Shown: positions 22,963 through 35,683 of the stretch, one piece after another
Layout of the letters: each line of letters opens with the position of its first letter
How positions within the stretch are numbered: position 1 is the stretch's first letter
Assembly (NCBI RefSeq): GCF_001152565.1
Contig: NZ_CQAZ01000018.1
Location: forward strand, 21,962 to 85,961
Direction of reading: 5' to 3'
Origin: Yersinia pekkanenii
Lineage (GTDB): Bacteria; Pseudomonadota; Gammaproteobacteria; Enterobacterales; Enterobacteriaceae
Length of the DNA: 64,000 nucleotides
The notes under the pieces: model-generated
Database searches by the model: none
Told to the model about the DNA's origin: nothing
The model's input: the letters and a program-made list of their open reading frames with translations, nothing else
Made by a program: the position numbers and the translations under genes

Positions 22963-22992
22963 TTGACAAGGTTTTCATACCATCCGTAAACT
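22963..22992 (+). promoter_or_regulatory. mraZ (dcw cluster) promoter
   Basis: TTGACA at 22963-22968 and TAAACT at 22987-22992 are separated by 18 bases, about 60 bases upstream of mraZ. This corresponds to the main promoter of the division and cell wall cluster in E. coli. Confidence 0.8.
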
Positions 22993-23000
22993 CTTTAATG

Positions 23001-23025
23001 TGGGGATTTGTGGGGTAAAGTGGCG
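23001..23025 (+). promoter_or_regulatory. MraZ operator (10-bp phased TGGGN repeats)
   Basis: TGGGG, TGGGG and TGGCG begin at 23001, 23011 and 23021, exactly ten bases apart, just downstream of the promoter. MraZ is known to bind TGGGN direct repeats spaced by five bases, so this is its autorepression site. A further GGGTC follows at 23030-23034. Confidence 0.85.
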
Positions 23026-23053
23026 AATTGGGTCATGAAGGGGTAACTCAGTC

Positions 23054-23512
23054 ATGTTTCGTGGTGCAACGATGGTTAACCTCGACAGTAAAGGGCGGCT
23101 TGCCGTACCTATCCGTTATCGGGATTTACTGAACGAGGAATCGCAGGGCCAGATGGTCTGTACCATAGACCTTCACCAACCATGTCTGTTGCTTTATCCA
23201 CTCCCTGAATGGGAAATCATTGAACAAAAATTATCTCGTCTGTCGAGCATGAATCCGGCCGAACGTCGAGTTCAGCGTTTGTTGTTAGGGCATGCCAGTG
23301 AATGTCAGATGGACGGTGCCGGGCGCTTACTGATTGCAGGAACCTTGCGTCAGCATGCCGGGCTAAACAAAGAAGTGATGCTGGTTGGGCAGTTCAATAA
23401 ATTTGAGCTGTGGGATGAACAGACCTGGTATCAACAAGTCAAGGATGACATCGACGCAGAACAGTCTACTCAGGAACCTTTGTCTGAGCGGCTACAGGAC
23501 TTATCGCTATAA
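23054..23512 (+). CDS. mraZ: Transcriptional regulator MraZ
   Basis: AbrB/SpoVT-fold DNA-binding protein that represses the division cluster. It has 152 residues, the normal length. Its two halves carry the repeated element: [15 protein letters not shown] and [17 protein letters not shown]. It is the first gene of the cluster, with its own operator upstream, and is two bases from rsmH. Confidence 0.97.
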   Translation: MFRGATMVNLDSKGRLAVPIRYRDLLNEESQGQMVCTIDLHQPCLLLYPLPEWEIIEQKLSRLSSMNPAERRVQRLLLGHASECQMDGAGRLLIAGTLRQHAGLNKEVMLVGQFNKFELWDEQTWYQQVKDDIDAEQSTQEPLSERLQDLSL

Positions 23513-23514
23513 GC

Positions 23515-24477
23515 ATGGTAGATAACAACAAAACTGTAGATAACAACTACAAGCACACAAGCGTATTGCTGGATGAGGCGGTTAATGGCCTGAACATCCG
23601 TGATAACGGCATCTATATTGACGGAACTTTTGGCCGTGGTGGCCATTCGCGTCTGATTCTGTCCCAACTTGGGCCAGAGGGGCGTTTGATAGCCATTGAT
23701 CGCGATCCACAGGCGATTGAAGCGGCGAAATCTATTACCGATCCCCGTTTCTCTATCGTCCACGGTCCTTTTTCTGATTTGGCTCATTATGTGAGGGAAT
23801 TGGATTTGGTCGGTCGCATTAACGGCGTATTACTGGATCTAGGGGTTTCATCCCCGCAACTGGATGACGCTGAACGCGGTTTTTCTTTCATGCGTGACGG
23901 GCCGTTAGATATGCGGATGGACCCAACCCGTGGGTTATCAGCGGCGGAGTGGTTGATGAAAGCCAGTGCTGACGATATCGCCTGGGTGCTAAAAACCTTT
24001 GGTGAAGAACGTTTTGCCAAGCGTCTGGCGAAGGCGATAGTCGAGCGTAACCTCACTCAGCCAATGACTCGCACTAAAGAGCTGGCTGATTTGATTGCCA
24101 ACGCCAGCCCATTCCGCGATAAACACAAGCATCCGGCGACTCGCAGTTTCCAGGCTATCCGTATCTATATCAACAGTGAACTCGAAGAGATTGAGCGTGC
24201 ACTGGATGGGGCGCTTGAAGTTCTGGCACCTGAAGGCCGCTTATCAGTCATTAGCTTCCACTCGCTTGAAGACCGTATTGTGAAAAATTTTATTCGTCAT
24301 CACAGCCGTGGGCCACAGGTTCCAGCGGGGTTGCCATTGACTGAAGCACAGTTACGCAGCATGGGTGGGCGCACATTGAAATCCGTCGGCAAGATGATGC
24401 CTCCGGATGCAGAAGTGGCCGAAAACCCACGAGCACGTAGCTCGGTATTACGTTTTGCTGAAAGGATCAAAGAGTGA
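23515..24477 (+). CDS. rsmH: 16S rRNA m4C1402 methyltransferase RsmH (MraW)
   Basis: SAM-dependent N4-methylation of C1402 in 16S rRNA, at the ribosomal P site. It has 320 residues, with [16 protein letters not shown] as the SAM motif, [20 protein letters not shown], and [13 protein letters not shown] near the end. The N-terminus is a few residues longer than E. coli ([10 protein letters not shown]). Its stop overlaps the ftsL start. Confidence 0.97.
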   Translation: MVDNNKTVDNNYKHTSVLLDEAVNGLNIRDNGIYIDGTFGRGGHSRLILSQLGPEGRLIAIDRDPQAIEAAKSITDPRFSIVHGPFSDLAHYVRELDLVGRINGVLLDLGVSSPQLDDAERGFSFMRDGPLDMRMDPTRGLSAAEWLMKASADDIAWVLKTFGEERFAKRLAKAIVERNLTQPMTRTKELADLIANASPFRDKHKHPATRSFQAIRIYINSELEEIERALDGALEVLAPEGRLSVISFHSLEDRIVKNFIRHHSRGPQVPAGLPLTEAQLRSMGGRTLKSVGKMMPPDAEVAENPRARSSVLRFAERIKE

Positions 24478-24794
24478 TAGGCCACGAACGCCACGGTTTA
24501 GTTGGGGTCATCGGCGGTGATTTAATCCGCAATGCGAAGATCCCGTTAATTCTACTGATCGCGGTGTTAGTGTCTGCTGTTTTGGTTGTGACCACCGCCC
24601 ACCGTACACGCTTACTGACCGCTGAACGTGAGCAACTGGTGCTGGAGCGGGATGCGCTGGATATTGAGTGGCGCAATCTGATTCTGGAAGAGAATGCATT
24701 GGGTGATCACAGCCGTGTTGAACGTATCGCGATTGATAAGCTTAAAATGCAACATGTTGATCCATCACAAGAAAATATTGTGGTTAAACCATAA
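24474..24794 (+). CDS. ftsL: Cell division protein FtsL
   Basis: Bitopic divisome protein that forms the FtsQLB subcomplex and activates FtsWI. It has 106 residues. It starts at a GTG overlapping the rsmH stop (GTGA). A short cytoplasmic part ([15 protein letters not shown]) precedes one membrane segment ([18 protein letters not shown]). The periplasmic coiled coil ([20 protein letters not shown]) ends in [13 protein letters not shown]. The cytoplasmic tail is about 15 residues shorter than in E. coli. Confidence 0.95.
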   Translation: MIGHERHGLVGVIGGDLIRNAKIPLILLIAVLVSAVLVVTTAHRTRLLTAEREQLVLERDALDIEWRNLILEENALGDHSRVERIAIDKLKMQHVDPSQENIVVKP

Positions 24795-24854
24795 GTTTTC
24801 CAAAAAATAAAAGGAAGTAGTCGCCACCATGACTCTACGTTGCCAAGGTAACGC

Positions 24855-26618
24855 ATGAAAGCAGTACGCCCCGGGAAGTTAAAACGGCAGGAAGAACAAG
24901 CCAGCTTTATAAGCTGGCGTTTTGCGTTGCTATGCGGTTGTATTTTGTTGGCATTAGTCGGGTTGATGTTGCGTACTGCCTACTTGCAAGTGATTAACCC
25001 CGACAAGCTGGTGCGCGAAGGTGATATGCGCTCATTGCGGGTACAGGAGGTTCCTACCGCCCGTGGCATGATCAGTGATCGCTCAGGCCGCCCTCTGGCA
25101 GTCAGTGTCCCGGTCAATGCGGTGTGGGTCGATCCGAAAGCGCTGATCGAACGCGGAGGCATTACGCTGGATACACGCTGGAAAGCGCTATCTGATGCGC
25201 TGGAAATCCCGCTGGATCAATTAGCTGCCCGTATTAATGCTAACCCGAAAGGGCGCTTCGTCTATCTGGCTCGCCAAGTTAATCCCGCCATTGGCGACTA
25301 TATTCATAAGCTGAAATTACCCGGCATCTATTTGCGTCAGGAATCCCGCCGCTATTATCCGGCAGGTCAGGTGATGGCGCACATTATCGGTGTGACCAAC
25401 ATTGATAGCCAAGGTATTGAAGGCGTAGAAAAAAGTTTTGATCGCTGGCTCACCGGGCAACCCGGAGAGCGAACGGTACGTAAAGACCGCTTTGGTCGTG
25501 TCATTGAGGATATCTCCTCGGTTGATAGCCAGGCGGCACATAACCTGGTGTTGAGTGTTGATGAGCGGTTACAGGCGTTGGTGTATCGCGAGCTGAGCAA
25601 TGCAGTGGCATTCAACAAAGCAGAGTCCGGTACGGCAGTGCTGGTGGATGTGACTACCGGCGAAGTATTAGCGATGGCGAATAGCCCGTCTTATAACCCG
25701 AATAACCTGACCGGAACGCCGAAAGATGCCATGCGTAACCGGGCAATAACCGATATTTTTGAACCCGGCTCGACAGTAAAGCCAATGGTAGTGATGACGG
25801 CATTGCAGCATGGCGTAGTGAAAGAAAATAGCGTGCTGAACACCTTGCCGTACTTTGTTAACGGTCACCAGATTAAAGATGTGGCCCGTTACGCAGAGCT
25901 GTCCGTAACCGGGATCTTGCAGAAGTCGAGTAACGTCGGTGTTTCTAAACTGGCGTTAGCGATGCCATCCTCAGCGTTAGTAGATACTTACTCACGGTTT
26001 GGGTTTGGGAAAGCGACCAATTTGGGGTTGGTCGGAGAAAGCAGTGGCTTATATCCAAAAAAACAACGGTGGTCTGACATAGAGAGGGCCACCTTCTCTT
26101 TCGGCTACGGGCTAATGGTAACACCGTTACAACTAGCGCGAGTCTATGCAACCATCGGCAGCATGGGGATTTATCGCCCACTGTCGATAACCAAAGTTGA
26201 TCCGCCAGTGGCGGGTGAACGTATCTTCCCTGAACCGCTGGTACGCACCGTGGTTCATATGATGGAAAGTGTGGCACTACCTGGCGGCGGGGGCACTAAA
26301 GCCGCCATCAAAGGCTACCGTATTGCGATTAAAACCGGTACCGCCAAGAAAGTCGGCCCGGACGGCAAATATATGGACCGATACCTCGCTTACACCGCCG
26401 GCGTTGCGCCCGCGAGTAATCCTCGATTTGCTCTGGTTGTGGTCATCAATGACCCGCAGGCAGGGAAATATTACGGTGGTGCGGTTTCTGCACCGGTGTT
26501 CGGTGCCATCATGGGCGGCGTGTTGCGCACCATGAACATTGAGCCAGATGCGTTACCCACCGGTGATAAAAGCGAATTAGTGATTAATAAAAAAGAGGGT
26601 TCAGGTGGCAGATCGTAA
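24855..26618 (+). CDS. ftsI: Peptidoglycan D,D-transpeptidase FtsI (PBP3)
   Basis: Septal transpeptidase that cross-links peptidoglycan with FtsW. It has 587 residues. A short cytoplasmic tail and one membrane segment ([17 protein letters not shown]) are followed by the non-catalytic module and the penicillin-binding domain. The catalytic serine is S306 in GSTVKPM, with KSSNVG as the SxN motif and IKTGTAKK as the KTG motif. AAGG precedes the ATG. The last 14 bases overlap murE. Confidence 0.97.
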   Translation: MKAVRPGKLKRQEEQASFISWRFALLCGCILLALVGLMLRTAYLQVINPDKLVREGDMRSLRVQEVPTARGMISDRSGRPLAVSVPVNAVWVDPKALIERGGITLDTRWKALSDALEIPLDQLAARINANPKGRFVYLARQVNPAIGDYIHKLKLPGIYLRQESRRYYPAGQVMAHIIGVTNIDSQGIEGVEKSFDRWLTGQPGERTVRKDRFGRVIEDISSVDSQAAHNLVLSVDERLQALVYRELSNAVAFNKAESGTAVLVDVTTGEVLAMANSPSYNPNNLTGTPKDAMRNRAITDIFEPGSTVKPMVVMTALQHGVVKENSVLNTLPYFVNGHQIKDVARYAELSVTGILQKSSNVGVSKLALAMPSSALVDTYSRFGFGKATNLGLVGESSGLYPKKQRWSDIERATFSFGYGLMVTPLQLARVYATIGSMGIYRPLSITKVDPPVAGERIFPEPLVRTVVHMMESVALPGGGGTKAAIKGYRIAIKTGTAKKVGPDGKYMDRYLAYTAGVAPASNPRFALVVVINDPQAGKYYGGAVSAPVFGAIMGGVLRTMNIEPDALPTGDKSELVINKKEGSGGRS

Positions 26619-28092
26619 CTTGCGCGACTTACTCGCTCCTTGGGGGCTAGACCTCCCGGCGCGTGCGCTACGGGAAATGACATTAGACAGCCGCATTGCT
26701 GCTGCCGGGGATTTGTTTGTCGCCATTGTCGGCCACCAGGCGGACGGGCGTCGCTATATCCCGCAAGCCATTGCACAAGGTGTGGCGGCGGTGGTGGCTG
26801 AAGCCGATGGCGTGGCACCGGATGCCAGTGTGTCTGAGATGCACGGTGTTCCTGTTATTTATCTGCGTAATTTGAATCAGCACTTATCCCAGTTGGCGGG
26901 GCAATTCTATCACCAGCCCGGAGCTGCATTACGTTTGGTTGGCGTTACGGGGACCAACGGCAAAACCACCACCACCCAGTTATTGGCGCAATGGAGCCAG
27001 GCACTGGGCGAAACCAGTGCGGTGATGGGGACGGTTGGCAATGGCCTGTTAGGGCAAGTCATCCCGACGGAAAACACCACCGGTTCAGCGGTTGATATCC
27101 AACATTTATTGCGCAATCTGGTTGACCAGGGCGCGACCTTTGCGGCGATGGAAGTTTCTTCTCATGGTCTGATTCAAAACCGTGTTGCCGCATTGCCGTT
27201 TGCCGCCACCGTGTTCACTAACTTAAGCCGCGATCATCTGGATTATCACGGTAATATGGCCAATTACGAAGCGGCAAAATGGCTGTTGTTCTCTACCCAT
27301 CAATCCGAACATAAAATTATTAATGCTGATGATGAAGTCGGCCGCCGCTGGTTAAGCCAGTTGCCGCAAGCGGTTGCCGTCAGTATGGAAGGCAAGGTTC
27401 CTGCGGGATGGAATGGCCCGTGGTTATCTGCCAGCACGGTTCAGTATCACGATAACGGTGCCAGCATCGTTTTTGATTCAAGCTGGGGCAAAGGTCAGTT
27501 AGAAAGCCGCCTGATGGGGGCTTTCAATGTCAGTAACCTATTAGTAGCACTGTCAACGCTGCTCTCGCTGGGCTATCCGTTAGCGCAATTATTAGCAGTC
27601 GCACCTCATCTGCAACCCGTTTGTGGGCGGATGGAAGTATTTAACACGCCGGGCAAACCGACGGTAGTGGTGGATTATGCCCACACGCCGGATGCGCTGG
27701 AAAAAGCGTTGGCGGCGGCCCGTTTACACTGCAAAGGCAAGCTGTGGTGTGTGTTTGGTTGCGGTGGTGATCGTGACAAAGGTAAGCGCCCACTCATGGG
27801 CGGTATCGCGGAACAACTGGCTGACCGTGTCGTCGTTACTGATGATAACCCGCGCAGTGAAGAGCCGCAGGCGATTGTCGCTGATATCCTCAGCGGTTTT
27901 CTGGATGCCGGGCATGCGCTGGTTATTCATGGTCGTGCTGAAGCGGTGACCAGTGCCATCATGCAAGCCAAACAAGACGATGTAGTCCTGATTGCCGGTA
28001 AAGGCCATGAGGATTACCAATTAGTGGGTAATCGTCGCCTGGATTATTCAGACCGTGTCACCGTCGCACGTTTGTTGGGGGGGGTGGCATGA
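26605..28092 (+). CDS. murE: UDP-MurNAc-tripeptide synthetase MurE
   Basis: Cytoplasmic ATP ligase that adds meso-diaminopimelate to UDP-MurNAc-L-Ala-D-Glu. It has 495 residues from a GTG start inside ftsI. The P-loop is [15 protein letters not shown]. The DNPR motif ([13 protein letters not shown]) marks the meso-DAP-specific type. GKGHEDYQ is near the C-terminus. Translation is coupled at both ends (it overlaps ftsI and murF). Confidence 0.97.
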   Translation: MADRNLRDLLAPWGLDLPARALREMTLDSRIAAAGDLFVAIVGHQADGRRYIPQAIAQGVAAVVAEADGVAPDASVSEMHGVPVIYLRNLNQHLSQLAGQFYHQPGAALRLVGVTGTNGKTTTTQLLAQWSQALGETSAVMGTVGNGLLGQVIPTENTTGSAVDIQHLLRNLVDQGATFAAMEVSSHGLIQNRVAALPFAATVFTNLSRDHLDYHGNMANYEAAKWLLFSTHQSEHKIINADDEVGRRWLSQLPQAVAVSMEGKVPAGWNGPWLSASTVQYHDNGASIVFDSSWGKGQLESRLMGAFNVSNLLVALSTLLSLGYPLAQLLAVAPHLQPVCGRMEVFNTPGKPTVVVDYAHTPDALEKALAAARLHCKGKLWCVFGCGGDRDKGKRPLMGGIAEQLADRVVVTDDNPRSEEPQAIVADILSGFLDAGHALVIHGRAEAVTSAIMQAKQDDVVLIAGKGHEDYQLVGNRRLDYSDRVTVARLLGGVA

Positions 28093-29465
28093 TTAAGATC
28101 TCACTGCATTTTTTGTCCACGCTGCTTAACGCTGAACTTATTGCCAGTGATAAAGGCGGCGATAACGTCGAAATAACCGAAGTGACCATCGATACCCGTA
28201 AGGTCACTTCGGGGTGCTTATTTGTGGCACTGAAAGGCGAACGTTTTGATGGGCATGACTTTGCAGAAGATGCTGTTGCCGCTGGTGCCGTAGCTTTACT
28301 GGTAAGTAAACGCTTACTGGTGGGGGGGGCGCAATTAGTGGTCAAAGACACCCGACTGGCGTTGGGGCAGTTTGCTGCCTGGGTCCGTCAGCAAGTCCCC
28401 GCTCGGGTAGTGGCGTTAACCGGTTCATCGGGTAAAACCTCGGTAAAAGAAATGGTTGCCGCCATTTTGCGCCAATGCGGCAAGGTGCTGTATACCGCCG
28501 GTAACTTCAATAATGATATCGGTGTACCGCTGACCTTACTGCGCTTAACGCCTGAGCATGATTTTGCGGTCATCGAGTTGGGTGCCAATCATATCGGTGA
28601 AATTGCCTACACCACTGATTTAAGCCGCCCGGAAAGTGCTCTGGTTAACAATTTGGCCGCTGCTCATCTGGAAGGCTTTGGTTCACTGGCTGGCGTCGCG
28701 CAAGCCAAAGGCGAGATTTTCGCCGGTCTGCCCGCGAATGGCACCGCCATTATCAATGCTGACAGCAATGATTGGCCACACTGGCAGGAAACTCTGCATA
28801 ACAAACGGGTCTGGCGTTTTTCGCCTTATGCGGCAGAAGATATCGATTTCTATGCCAGCGATGTACATATTACGCCGCAGTCGACACATTTCACCCTGCA
28901 TTCGCCATTTGGCACGGTGGCTATCAAATTGCCACTGCCGGGGCGACATAACATTGCCAATGCGTTAGCCGCTGCGGCATTAGCCATGTCGGTTGGGGCT
29001 GATTTATCCGCCGTTCGTCAAGGGTTGGCACAATTACAAGCCGTACCGGGCCGTTTATTCCCGATTCAATTAGCCGTAGGTAAATTGCTGCTGGATGATT
29101 CCTATAACGCCAACGTCGGTTCTATGACCGCTGCCGCTCAAGTGCTGGCTGAAATGCCTGGCTACCGCGTGATGGTGGTCGGTGATATGGGGGAATTGGG
29201 TGACACCGCGGTTGATTGTCATCGCCAGGTCGGTGAGGCCGCTAAACAGGCGGGGGTCGACAAAGTGCTGAGCGTGGGCACATTAAGCCAGGCGCTGAGT
29301 GATGCGAGTGGCAACGGCGAACATTTTCAGGATAAGAGCGCATTGACGGCCCGTGTAAACGAACTGCTGAGCGAACATCCGGTTATCACCGTTTTAATTA
29401 AAGGTTCACGTAGCGCCGCTATGGAAAATGTCGTGCGTGCGTTACAGGAGAAAGCATCATGTTAG
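28089..29465 (+). CDS. murF: UDP-MurNAc-tripeptide:D-Ala-D-Ala ligase MurF
   Basis: Adds D-Ala-D-Ala to complete the UDP-MurNAc-pentapeptide. It has 458 residues with P-loop [14 protein letters not shown], the carbamate/metal region [14 protein letters not shown], and [13 protein letters not shown]. It overlaps murE by four bases and mraY by seven. Confidence 0.97.
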   Translation: MIKISLHFLSTLLNAELIASDKGGDNVEITEVTIDTRKVTSGCLFVALKGERFDGHDFAEDAVAAGAVALLVSKRLLVGGAQLVVKDTRLALGQFAAWVRQQVPARVVALTGSSGKTSVKEMVAAILRQCGKVLYTAGNFNNDIGVPLTLLRLTPEHDFAVIELGANHIGEIAYTTDLSRPESALVNNLAAAHLEGFGSLAGVAQAKGEIFAGLPANGTAIINADSNDWPHWQETLHNKRVWRFSPYAAEDIDFYASDVHITPQSTHFTLHSPFGTVAIKLPLPGRHNIANALAAAALAMSVGADLSAVRQGLAQLQAVPGRLFPIQLAVGKLLLDDSYNANVGSMTAAAQVLAEMPGYRVMVVGDMGELGDTAVDCHRQVGEAAKQAGVDKVLSVGTLSQALSDASGNGEHFQDKSALTARVNELLSEHPVITVLIKGSRSAAMENVVRALQEKASC

Positions 29466-30541
29466 TTTGGTTGGCTGAATACTTAGTAAAATTTTACTCG
29501 GGCTTTAACGTCTTTTCCTATTTGACGTTCCGCGCCATTGTCAGTCTGTTGACGGCATTGTTTATTTCTTTGTGGATGGGGCCGCATCTGATTGCCTATT
29601 TGCAGAAATTGCAGATTGGTCAGGTAGTGCGTAACGACGGACCAGAGTCACATTTTAGCAAGCGCGGCACCCCAACCATGGGTGGCCTGATGATTCTATT
29701 CTCCATCACCATTTCGGTTCTGATGTGGGCTTATCCGTCTAACCCGTATGTCTGGTGTGTACTGTTCATTCTTATCGGTTATGGCATCGTCGGTTTTATT
29801 GACGACTACCGCAAAGTGGTGCGTAAAGATACCAAAGGTTTGATTGCTCGCTGGAAATATTTCTGGCAGTCGGTGATTGCGCTGGCGGCAGCATTCACTA
29901 TGTACAGTATTGGTAAAGACACGCCGGCCACCGAGCTGGTGGTGCCATTCTTTAAAGACATCATGCCACAGCTTGGTCTGCTCTATATCCTGCTGGCTTA
30001 CTTCGTGATTGTCGGCACCAGTAACGCGGTCAATCTGACTGACGGGCTGGATGGCTTGGCTATTATGCCTACTGTTTTTGTCGCAGGTGGCTTTGCATTG
30101 GTGGCCTGGGCGACCGGTAACGTGAACTTTGCTGCATACCTGCATATTCCTTATCTGCGCCATGCCGGTGAACTGGTGATTGTCTGTACCGCAATTGTCG
30201 GTGCCGGGCTGGGTTTCCTCTGGTTTAACACCTATCCGGCACAGGTCTTTATGGGTGATGTCGGTTCGTTAGCATTAGGCGGCGCACTGGGCACCATCGC
30301 GGTATTACTGCGGCAGGAATTCTTATTAGTGATTATGGGCGGGGTGTTCGTGGTTGAAACGCTGTCGGTAATCTTGCAGGTTGGCTCCTTTAAATTACGT
30401 GGGCAGCGCATTTTCCGCATGGCCCCGATTCATCATCACTACGAACTTAAAGGTTGGCCAGAGCCACGGGTGATCGTGCGCTTCTGGATTATTTCGCTGA
30501 TGCTGGTGCTGATTGGCCTGGCGACGCTGAAGGTGCGGTAA
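29459..30541 (+). CDS. mraY: Phospho-MurNAc-pentapeptide translocase MraY
   Basis: Ten-helix inner-membrane enzyme that transfers phospho-MurNAc-pentapeptide to undecaprenyl phosphate, making lipid I. It has 360 residues, the E. coli length. [12 protein letters not shown], the active-site aspartates in FIDDYRK and [10 protein letters not shown], and [14 protein letters not shown] are all present. AGGAG precedes the ATG inside murF. Confidence 0.98.
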   Translation: MLVWLAEYLVKFYSGFNVFSYLTFRAIVSLLTALFISLWMGPHLIAYLQKLQIGQVVRNDGPESHFSKRGTPTMGGLMILFSITISVLMWAYPSNPYVWCVLFILIGYGIVGFIDDYRKVVRKDTKGLIARWKYFWQSVIALAAAFTMYSIGKDTPATELVVPFFKDIMPQLGLLYILLAYFVIVGTSNAVNLTDGLDGLAIMPTVFVAGGFALVAWATGNVNFAAYLHIPYLRHAGELVIVCTAIVGAGLGFLWFNTYPAQVFMGDVGSLALGGALGTIAVLLRQEFLLVIMGGVFVVETLSVILQVGSFKLRGQRIFRMAPIHHHYELKGWPEPRVIVRFWIISLMLVLIGLATLKVR

Positions 30542-30543
30542 TT

Positions 30544-31860
30544 ATGATTGATTATCAGGGTAAAAAAGTAGTCATTATCGGGCTGGGGCTAACCGGCCTT
30601 TCCTGTGTTGATTTCTTTATGGCGCGCGGTGTAACGCCGCGGGTTATGGATACCCGTATCAATCCATCGGGCTTGGATAAATTACCTGAAAATGTCGATT
30701 GCCATGTGGGTGAGCTGAATCAACAGTGGCTGTTGGATGCTGATTTGATTGTCGCCAGCCCCGGTATTGCACTGGCACATCCGGCGTTGAGTGAAGCCGC
30801 TGAAGCGGGTGTCGAGATTGTCGGTGATATTGAGCTGTTCTGCCGTGAAAACTTAGCGCCGGTGGTGGCGATTACCGGTTCTAACGGTAAAAGTACCGTA
30901 ACCACTCTGGTGGGTGAGATGGCGAAAGCGGCTGGCTGGCAGGTTGGCGTCGGTGGCAACATTGGCGTTCCGGCTCTTACGCTGTTGAAACAAGAAAGCC
31001 AATTAGTGGTATTAGAGTTGTCCAGCTTCCAACTGGAAACCACCTCCAGCCTGCGCGCCAGTGCTGCCACCCTGCTGAACGTAACGGAAGATCATACCGA
31101 TCGTTACCCGTTCGGTTTGCAGCAATATCGCGCAGCTAAGCTGCGAGTGTATGAAAATGCTAAAGTTTGTGTTGTGAATGCCGATGACGCACTCACCATG
31201 CCGGTGCGTGGTGCTGATAGCCGCTGTATCAGCTTTGGGGTGGATGTCGGTGATTACCATCTGAATAAGCAGCAGGGCGAAATCTGGCTGCGGGCTGGTG
31301 GTGAGAAAGTGTTAAATACCCGTGAAATGAAATTGACCGGGCGGCATAACTACACCAATGCACTGGCCGCACTGGCGCTGGCGGATGCCGTCGGTGTTCC
31401 GCGCACGTCTAGCCTGAAAGCATTGACCACCTTTACCGGCTTACCACATCGCTTCCAATTGGTATTTGAGCACAATGGCGTGCGCTGGATTAATGATTCT
31501 AAAGCCACCAACGTGGGCAGCACCGAAGCGGCGTTAAAGGGTTTACAGGTTGATGGCACCTTACATTTGTTGTTGGGTGGTGATGGCAAGTCTGCCGATT
31601 TCTCTGGGCTGACGCGCTTTTTGCACCGCGACCGTATCCGGATTTATTGTTTTGGCCGCGACGGTGCGCAGTTGGCTGAACTGCGTCCTGATGTCTCTCA
31701 GCTTACCGAGACGATGGAACAGGCCATGATTCTGTTGGCGAACAAGCTGGAACCGGGCGATATGGTGTTGTTGTCACCTGCCTGTGCCAGTTTGGACCAA
31801 TTCCGCAGTTTCGAGCAACGTGGTGATGAGTTTGCTCGTTTGGCAGAGGAACTGGGCTGA
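30544..31860 (+). CDS. murD: UDP-MurNAc-L-alanine:D-glutamate ligase MurD
   Basis: Adds D-glutamate to UDP-MurNAc-L-Ala. The ATG at 30544 ([18 protein letters not shown]) gives 438 residues, exactly the E. coli length. A longer frame starting inside mraY at 30454 is rejected. The P-loop is [14 protein letters not shown], with SSFQLETT and WINDSKATN also present. It starts two bases after mraY and overlaps ftsW by one base. Confidence 0.97.
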   Translation: MIDYQGKKVVIIGLGLTGLSCVDFFMARGVTPRVMDTRINPSGLDKLPENVDCHVGELNQQWLLDADLIVASPGIALAHPALSEAAEAGVEIVGDIELFCRENLAPVVAITGSNGKSTVTTLVGEMAKAAGWQVGVGGNIGVPALTLLKQESQLVVLELSSFQLETTSSLRASAATLLNVTEDHTDRYPFGLQQYRAAKLRVYENAKVCVVNADDALTMPVRGADSRCISFGVDVGDYHLNKQQGEIWLRAGGEKVLNTREMKLTGRHNYTNALAALALADAVGVPRTSSLKALTTFTGLPHRFQLVFEHNGVRWINDSKATNVGSTEAALKGLQVDGTLHLLLGGDGKSADFSGLTRFLHRDRIRIYCFGRDGAQLAELRPDVSQLTETMEQAMILLANKLEPGDMVLLSPACASLDQFRSFEQRGDEFARLAEELG

Positions 31861-33062
31861 TGCGCATGCCGGGGCTGGGGCTGTTTAATACCACAAAGCA
31901 TTTTGTGATGGGATCGCGGGAGAGCGACACCACCAGCATGGTGCTCTACGACAGAACCTTGCTGTGGCTGACATTCGGTTTGGCGATTATTGGGTTTGTG
32001 ATGGTGACATCAGCCTCAATGCCGATTGGTCAGCGTCTGGCCAGTGACCCATTCCTGTTTGCCAAGCGTGATGCGTTGTATCTGGCGCTGGCATTTGGTA
32101 TGTCGCTGGTGACCCTGCGTATCCCGATGGCAGTTTGGCAACGCTACAGTAATGTTATGTTGCTGATTTCCATAGCGATGCTATTAGTGGTATTGGTTGT
32201 GGGTAGCTCGGTAAACGGGGCATCGCGCTGGATTTCACTGGGGCCGCTACGTATTCAGCCAGCAGAGTTATCCAAGTTATCATTGTTTTGTTATCTGGCC
32301 AGCTATCTGGTGCGCAAGGTTGAAGAGGTTCGTAGTAACTTCTGGGGCTTCTGTAAACCGATGGGTGTCATGGTTATTCTGGCGGTATTACTACTAGCGC
32401 AGCCCGATTTAGGTACCGTGGTAGTGCTGTTTGTCACCACGCTGGCAATGCTATTTTTGGCCGGTGCGAAGATGTGGCAGTTCCTGGCTATCATCGGCTC
32501 GGGTATCTTTGCGGTTTGTCTGCTGATTGTTGCCGAACCTTACCGTATGCGCCGCGTGACATCGTTCTGGAACCCGTGGGCTGATCCGTTCGGCAGTGGT
32601 TACCAGTTAACCCAGTCGTTAATGGCTTTTGGTCGTGGCGAATTCTGGGGGCAGGGCTTAGGGAATTCAGTGCAAAAACTGGAGTATTTACCGGAAGCAC
32701 ATACTGACTTCATTTTCTCGATTTTAGGCGAGGAACTGGGGTATTTCGGTGTGGTTCTGGCACTGTTAATGGTATTCTTCGTCGCTTTTCGTGCTATGTC
32801 CATCGGGCGTCGTGCCTTAGAGATAGATCAGCGATTTTCTGGCTTTTTGGCCTGTTCGATCGGCATCTGGTTTAGCTTTCAGGCACTGGTTAACGTTGGG
32901 GCTGCTGCCGGAATGTTGCCGACCAAAGGTTTGACTTTACCGCTGATAAGTTACGGTGGTTCGAGCCTGATTATTATGTCAACCGCGATAGTGCTGTTGT
33001 TACGTATTGATTTTGAAACACGTTTGGCCAAAGCCCAGGCGTTTGTAAGGAGTGCCCGATGA
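31860..33062 (+). CDS. ftsW: Septal peptidoglycan glycosyltransferase FtsW
   Basis: SEDS-family polytopic membrane polymerase that works with FtsI. It has 400 residues and about ten membrane segments. Landmarks are [22 protein letters not shown], which includes the conserved periplasmic loop, [25 protein letters not shown], and [13 protein letters not shown]. The start overlaps the murD stop (TGATG) and the end overlaps murG by four bases. Confidence 0.97.
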   Translation: MRMPGLGLFNTTKHFVMGSRESDTTSMVLYDRTLLWLTFGLAIIGFVMVTSASMPIGQRLASDPFLFAKRDALYLALAFGMSLVTLRIPMAVWQRYSNVMLLISIAMLLVVLVVGSSVNGASRWISLGPLRIQPAELSKLSLFCYLASYLVRKVEEVRSNFWGFCKPMGVMVILAVLLLAQPDLGTVVVLFVTTLAMLFLAGAKMWQFLAIIGSGIFAVCLLIVAEPYRMRRVTSFWNPWADPFGSGYQLTQSLMAFGRGEFWGQGLGNSVQKLEYLPEAHTDFIFSILGEELGYFGVVLALLMVFFVAFRAMSIGRRALEIDQRFSGFLACSIGIWFSFQALVNVGAAAGMLPTKGLTLPLISYGGSSLIIMSTAIVLLLRIDFETRLAKAQAFVRSAR

Positions 33063-34126
33063 GTGGCAAGACCAAGCGTTTAATGGTGATGGCCGGCGGG
33101 ACCGGGGGGCATGTCTTCCCAGGCTTGGCCGTAGCACATCATCTGATGGCGCAAGGCTGGCAGGTGCGTTGGTTAGGCACCGCAGACCGAATGGAAGCGT
33201 CATTGGTACCCCAACATGGCATTGAAATTGATTTCATCCAGATTTCTGGTTTGCGCGGCAAGGGGCTGATGGCCCAGCTTACCGCACCGCTGCGAATTTA
33301 CCGCGCGGTGCGTCAGGCTAAGAAAATTATGCGTGATTACCAGCCGGACGTGGTGCTGGGAATGGGCGGTTATGTCTCTGGCCCCGGTGGTTTGGCTGCC
33401 TGGCTGTGTGGCATTCCGGTGGTATTGCATGAGCAAAACGGCATTGCGGGGTTGACCAACCGTTGGTTGGCCAGGATCGCGAAAAAGGTTTTACAGGCAT
33501 TCCCCGGCGCATTCCCCAATGCAGATGTTGTCGGTAATCCGGTTCGTACCGATGTACTGGCACTGCCATTACCGGCTGAACGTTTGAGTGGCCGTGAAGG
33601 GCCGATTCGCGTGTTAGTTATTGGTGGTAGCCAAGGTGCGCGGGTGCTGAATCAAACCCTGCCGCGGGTTGCCGCGACGCTGGGTGAGCAGATAACCGTT
33701 TGGCATCAGGTGGGTAAAGGCGCTTTGTCGGAGGTGTTACAGGCCTACCAGCAAGCCGGGCAGGGTGATAAGCATCAGGTTGTCGAGTTTATCGACGATA
33801 TGGCTGCCGCTTATGCCTGGGCTGATGTGGTGATTTGTCGCTCAGGCGCGCTGACGGTAAGCGAAGTGGCTGCCGCAGGGTTACCGGCGATTTTTGTGCC
33901 ATTCCAGCATAAAGACCGGCAACAATATTGGAATGCATTACCGTTGGAAAAAGCGGGTGCAGCGAAAATTATCGAACAACCGCAATTTACAGCGCAAACG
34001 GTTAGCGGCTTGTTGGCGCAATGGGATCGCGCAACATTATTGACTATGGCTGAACGGGCAAGAACCGTGGCTGTCCCGGATGCCACTGAGCGTGTGGCCG
34101 CCGAAGTGGTCGCCGCCAGTAAGTGA
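33059..34126 (+). CDS. murG: Lipid I:GlcNAc transferase MurG
   Basis: Peripheral membrane GT28 glycosyltransferase that converts lipid I to lipid II. It has 355 residues. [17 protein letters not shown] is the first G-loop, [13 protein letters not shown] the second, and [12 protein letters not shown] the third. [35 protein letters not shown] forms the UDP-GlcNAc site. It ends 81 bases before murC in a gap with nothing else of note. Confidence 0.97.
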   Translation: MSGKTKRLMVMAGGTGGHVFPGLAVAHHLMAQGWQVRWLGTADRMEASLVPQHGIEIDFIQISGLRGKGLMAQLTAPLRIYRAVRQAKKIMRDYQPDVVLGMGGYVSGPGGLAAWLCGIPVVLHEQNGIAGLTNRWLARIAKKVLQAFPGAFPNADVVGNPVRTDVLALPLPAERLSGREGPIRVLVIGGSQGARVLNQTLPRVAATLGEQITVWHQVGKGALSEVLQAYQQAGQGDKHQVVEFIDDMAAAYAWADVVICRSGALTVSEVAAAGLPAIFVPFQHKDRQQYWNALPLEKAGAAKIIEQPQFTAQTVSGLLAQWDRATLLTMAERARTVAVPDATERVAAEVVAASK

Positions 34127-34207
34127 AATAAATACAGATCATGAACAGTGAGTAGTTAGGTTAATGCGAGCTGTGAATAGGCAACAGACAAAAAAGTGAT
34201 GAGAAAC

Positions 34208-35683
34208 GTGAATACACAACAACTGGCGAAACTACGAACTATCGTGCCCGAGATGCGCCGCGTCCGGCACATTCACTTTGTTGGCATTGGTGGTGCTGGC
34301 ATGGGTGGTATCGCTGAAGTGTTGGCAAACGAAGGTTATCAGATTAGTGGTTCAGATTTAGCGCCCAACCCGGTAACCCAGCATTTGGCTTCATTGGGCG
34401 CACAGATTTATTTCCATCACCGTCCGGAAAACGTACTGGATGCCAGTGTGGTGGTGGTTTCAACCGCAATCTCTGCGGATAATCCAGAGATTGTTGCCGC
34501 TCGCGAGGCGCGTATTCCGGTGATCCGCCGCGCTGAGATGCTGGCTGAATTGATGCGCTTTCGCCATGGGATTGCGGTTGCTGGCACGCACGGCAAAACC
34601 ACCACGACAGCGATGGTTTCCAGTATTTATGCCGAAGCAGGTCTGGACCCAACCTTTGTTAACGGTGGATTGGTGAAAGCGGCTGGAACCCATGCTCGCT
34701 TGGGTTCCAGCCGGTACCTGATTGCGGAAGCCGATGAAAGCGATGCCTCATTTTTGCATTTGCAACCGATGGTGGCGATTGTCACCAATATCGAAGCCGA
34801 CCATATGGATACCTATCAGGGCGACTTTGAGAACTTAAAACAGACATTTATTAACTTTTTGCACAACTTGCCATTCTATGGCCGTGCGGTGATGTGTATC
34901 GATGATCCGGTGGTGCGTGAGTTATTACCGCGTGTTGGCCGTCATATCACCACTTACGGCTTCAGTGATGACGCTGATGTGCAGATTGCCAGCTATCGCC
35001 AGGAAGGTCCGCAGGGGCACTTCACGCTCAAACGCCTGGATAAGCCGTTGATGACGGTAATCCTGAATGCACCGGGGCGTCATAACGCACTGAACGCGGC
35101 GGCGGCGGTTGCTGTAGCGACCGAAGAAGGCATTGAAGACGATGATATCCTGCGCGCGCTGTCGGGGTTCCAGGGAACGGGGCGCCGTTTTGATTTCCTC
35201 GGCAACTTCCCGCTGGCCACGGTCAATGGGAAAGAAGGCAGTGTGATGCTGGTTGATGACTATGGTCATCACCCGACAGAGGTGGATGCCACGGTTAAAG
35301 CGGCGCGTGCCGGTTGGCCGGATAAGCGCATCGTGATGGTTTTCCAGCCGCACCGTTATACCCGTACCCGCGATCTGTATGACGATTTTGCCAATGTGTT
35401 ATCGCAGGTTGATGTGTTACTGATGTTAGATGTGTATGCCGCCGGTGAACCGCCGATCCCAGGTGCTGATAGTCGCTCGTTGTGCCGTACCATCCGTAAC
35501 CGTGGCAAGTTGGACCCGATTTTGGTTTCAGACAGTGAGACCGTACCTGAGGTGTTGGCGCAAATGCTGAATGGCGATGACCTGATTCTGGTTCAGGGCG
35601 CTGGCAACATTGGTAAAATTGCACGTAAATTGGCTGAGCTTAAATTGCAACCACAGATAAAAGATGGTGAACATCATGGCTGA
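34208..35683 (+). CDS. murC: UDP-MurNAc:L-alanine ligase MurC
   Basis: First amino-acid ligase of the UDP-MurNAc-pentapeptide pathway. Starting at the GTG at 34208 ([17 protein letters not shown]) gives 491 residues, the E. coli length. An ATG at 34199 and a GTG at 34196 are alternatives with poorer ribosome-site spacing. [16 protein letters not shown] binds the uridine part. [12 protein letters not shown] is the P-loop, with EADESDASF and [10 protein letters not shown] downstream. It overlaps ddlB by eight bases. Confidence 0.96.
   Translation: MNTQQLAKLRTIVPEMRRVRHIHFVGIGGAGMGGIAEVLANEGYQISGSDLAPNPVTQHLASLGAQIYFHHRPENVLDASVVVVSTAISADNPEIVAAREARIPVIRRAEMLAELMRFRHGIAVAGTHGKTTTTAMVSSIYAEAGLDPTFVNGGLVKAAGTHARLGSSRYLIAEADESDASFLHLQPMVAIVTNIEADHMDTYQGDFENLKQTFINFLHNLPFYGRAVMCIDDPVVRELLPRVGRHITTYGFSDDADVQIASYRQEGPQGHFTLKRLDKPLMTVILNAPGRHNALNAAAAVAVATEEGIEDDDILRALSGFQGTGRRFDFLGNFPLATVNGKEGSVMLVDDYGHHPTEVDATVKAARAGWPDKRIVMVFQPHRYTRTRDLYDDFANVLSQVDVLLMLDVYAAGEPPIPGADSRSLCRTIRNRGKLDPILVSDSETVPEVLAQMLNGDDLILVQGAGNIGKIARKLAELKLQPQIKDGEHHG

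Noticed and set aside
22718..22966. 82-residue open frame upstream of mraZ
   Set aside because: No ribosome site or family resemblance, and it runs into the -35 element of the mraZ promoter.
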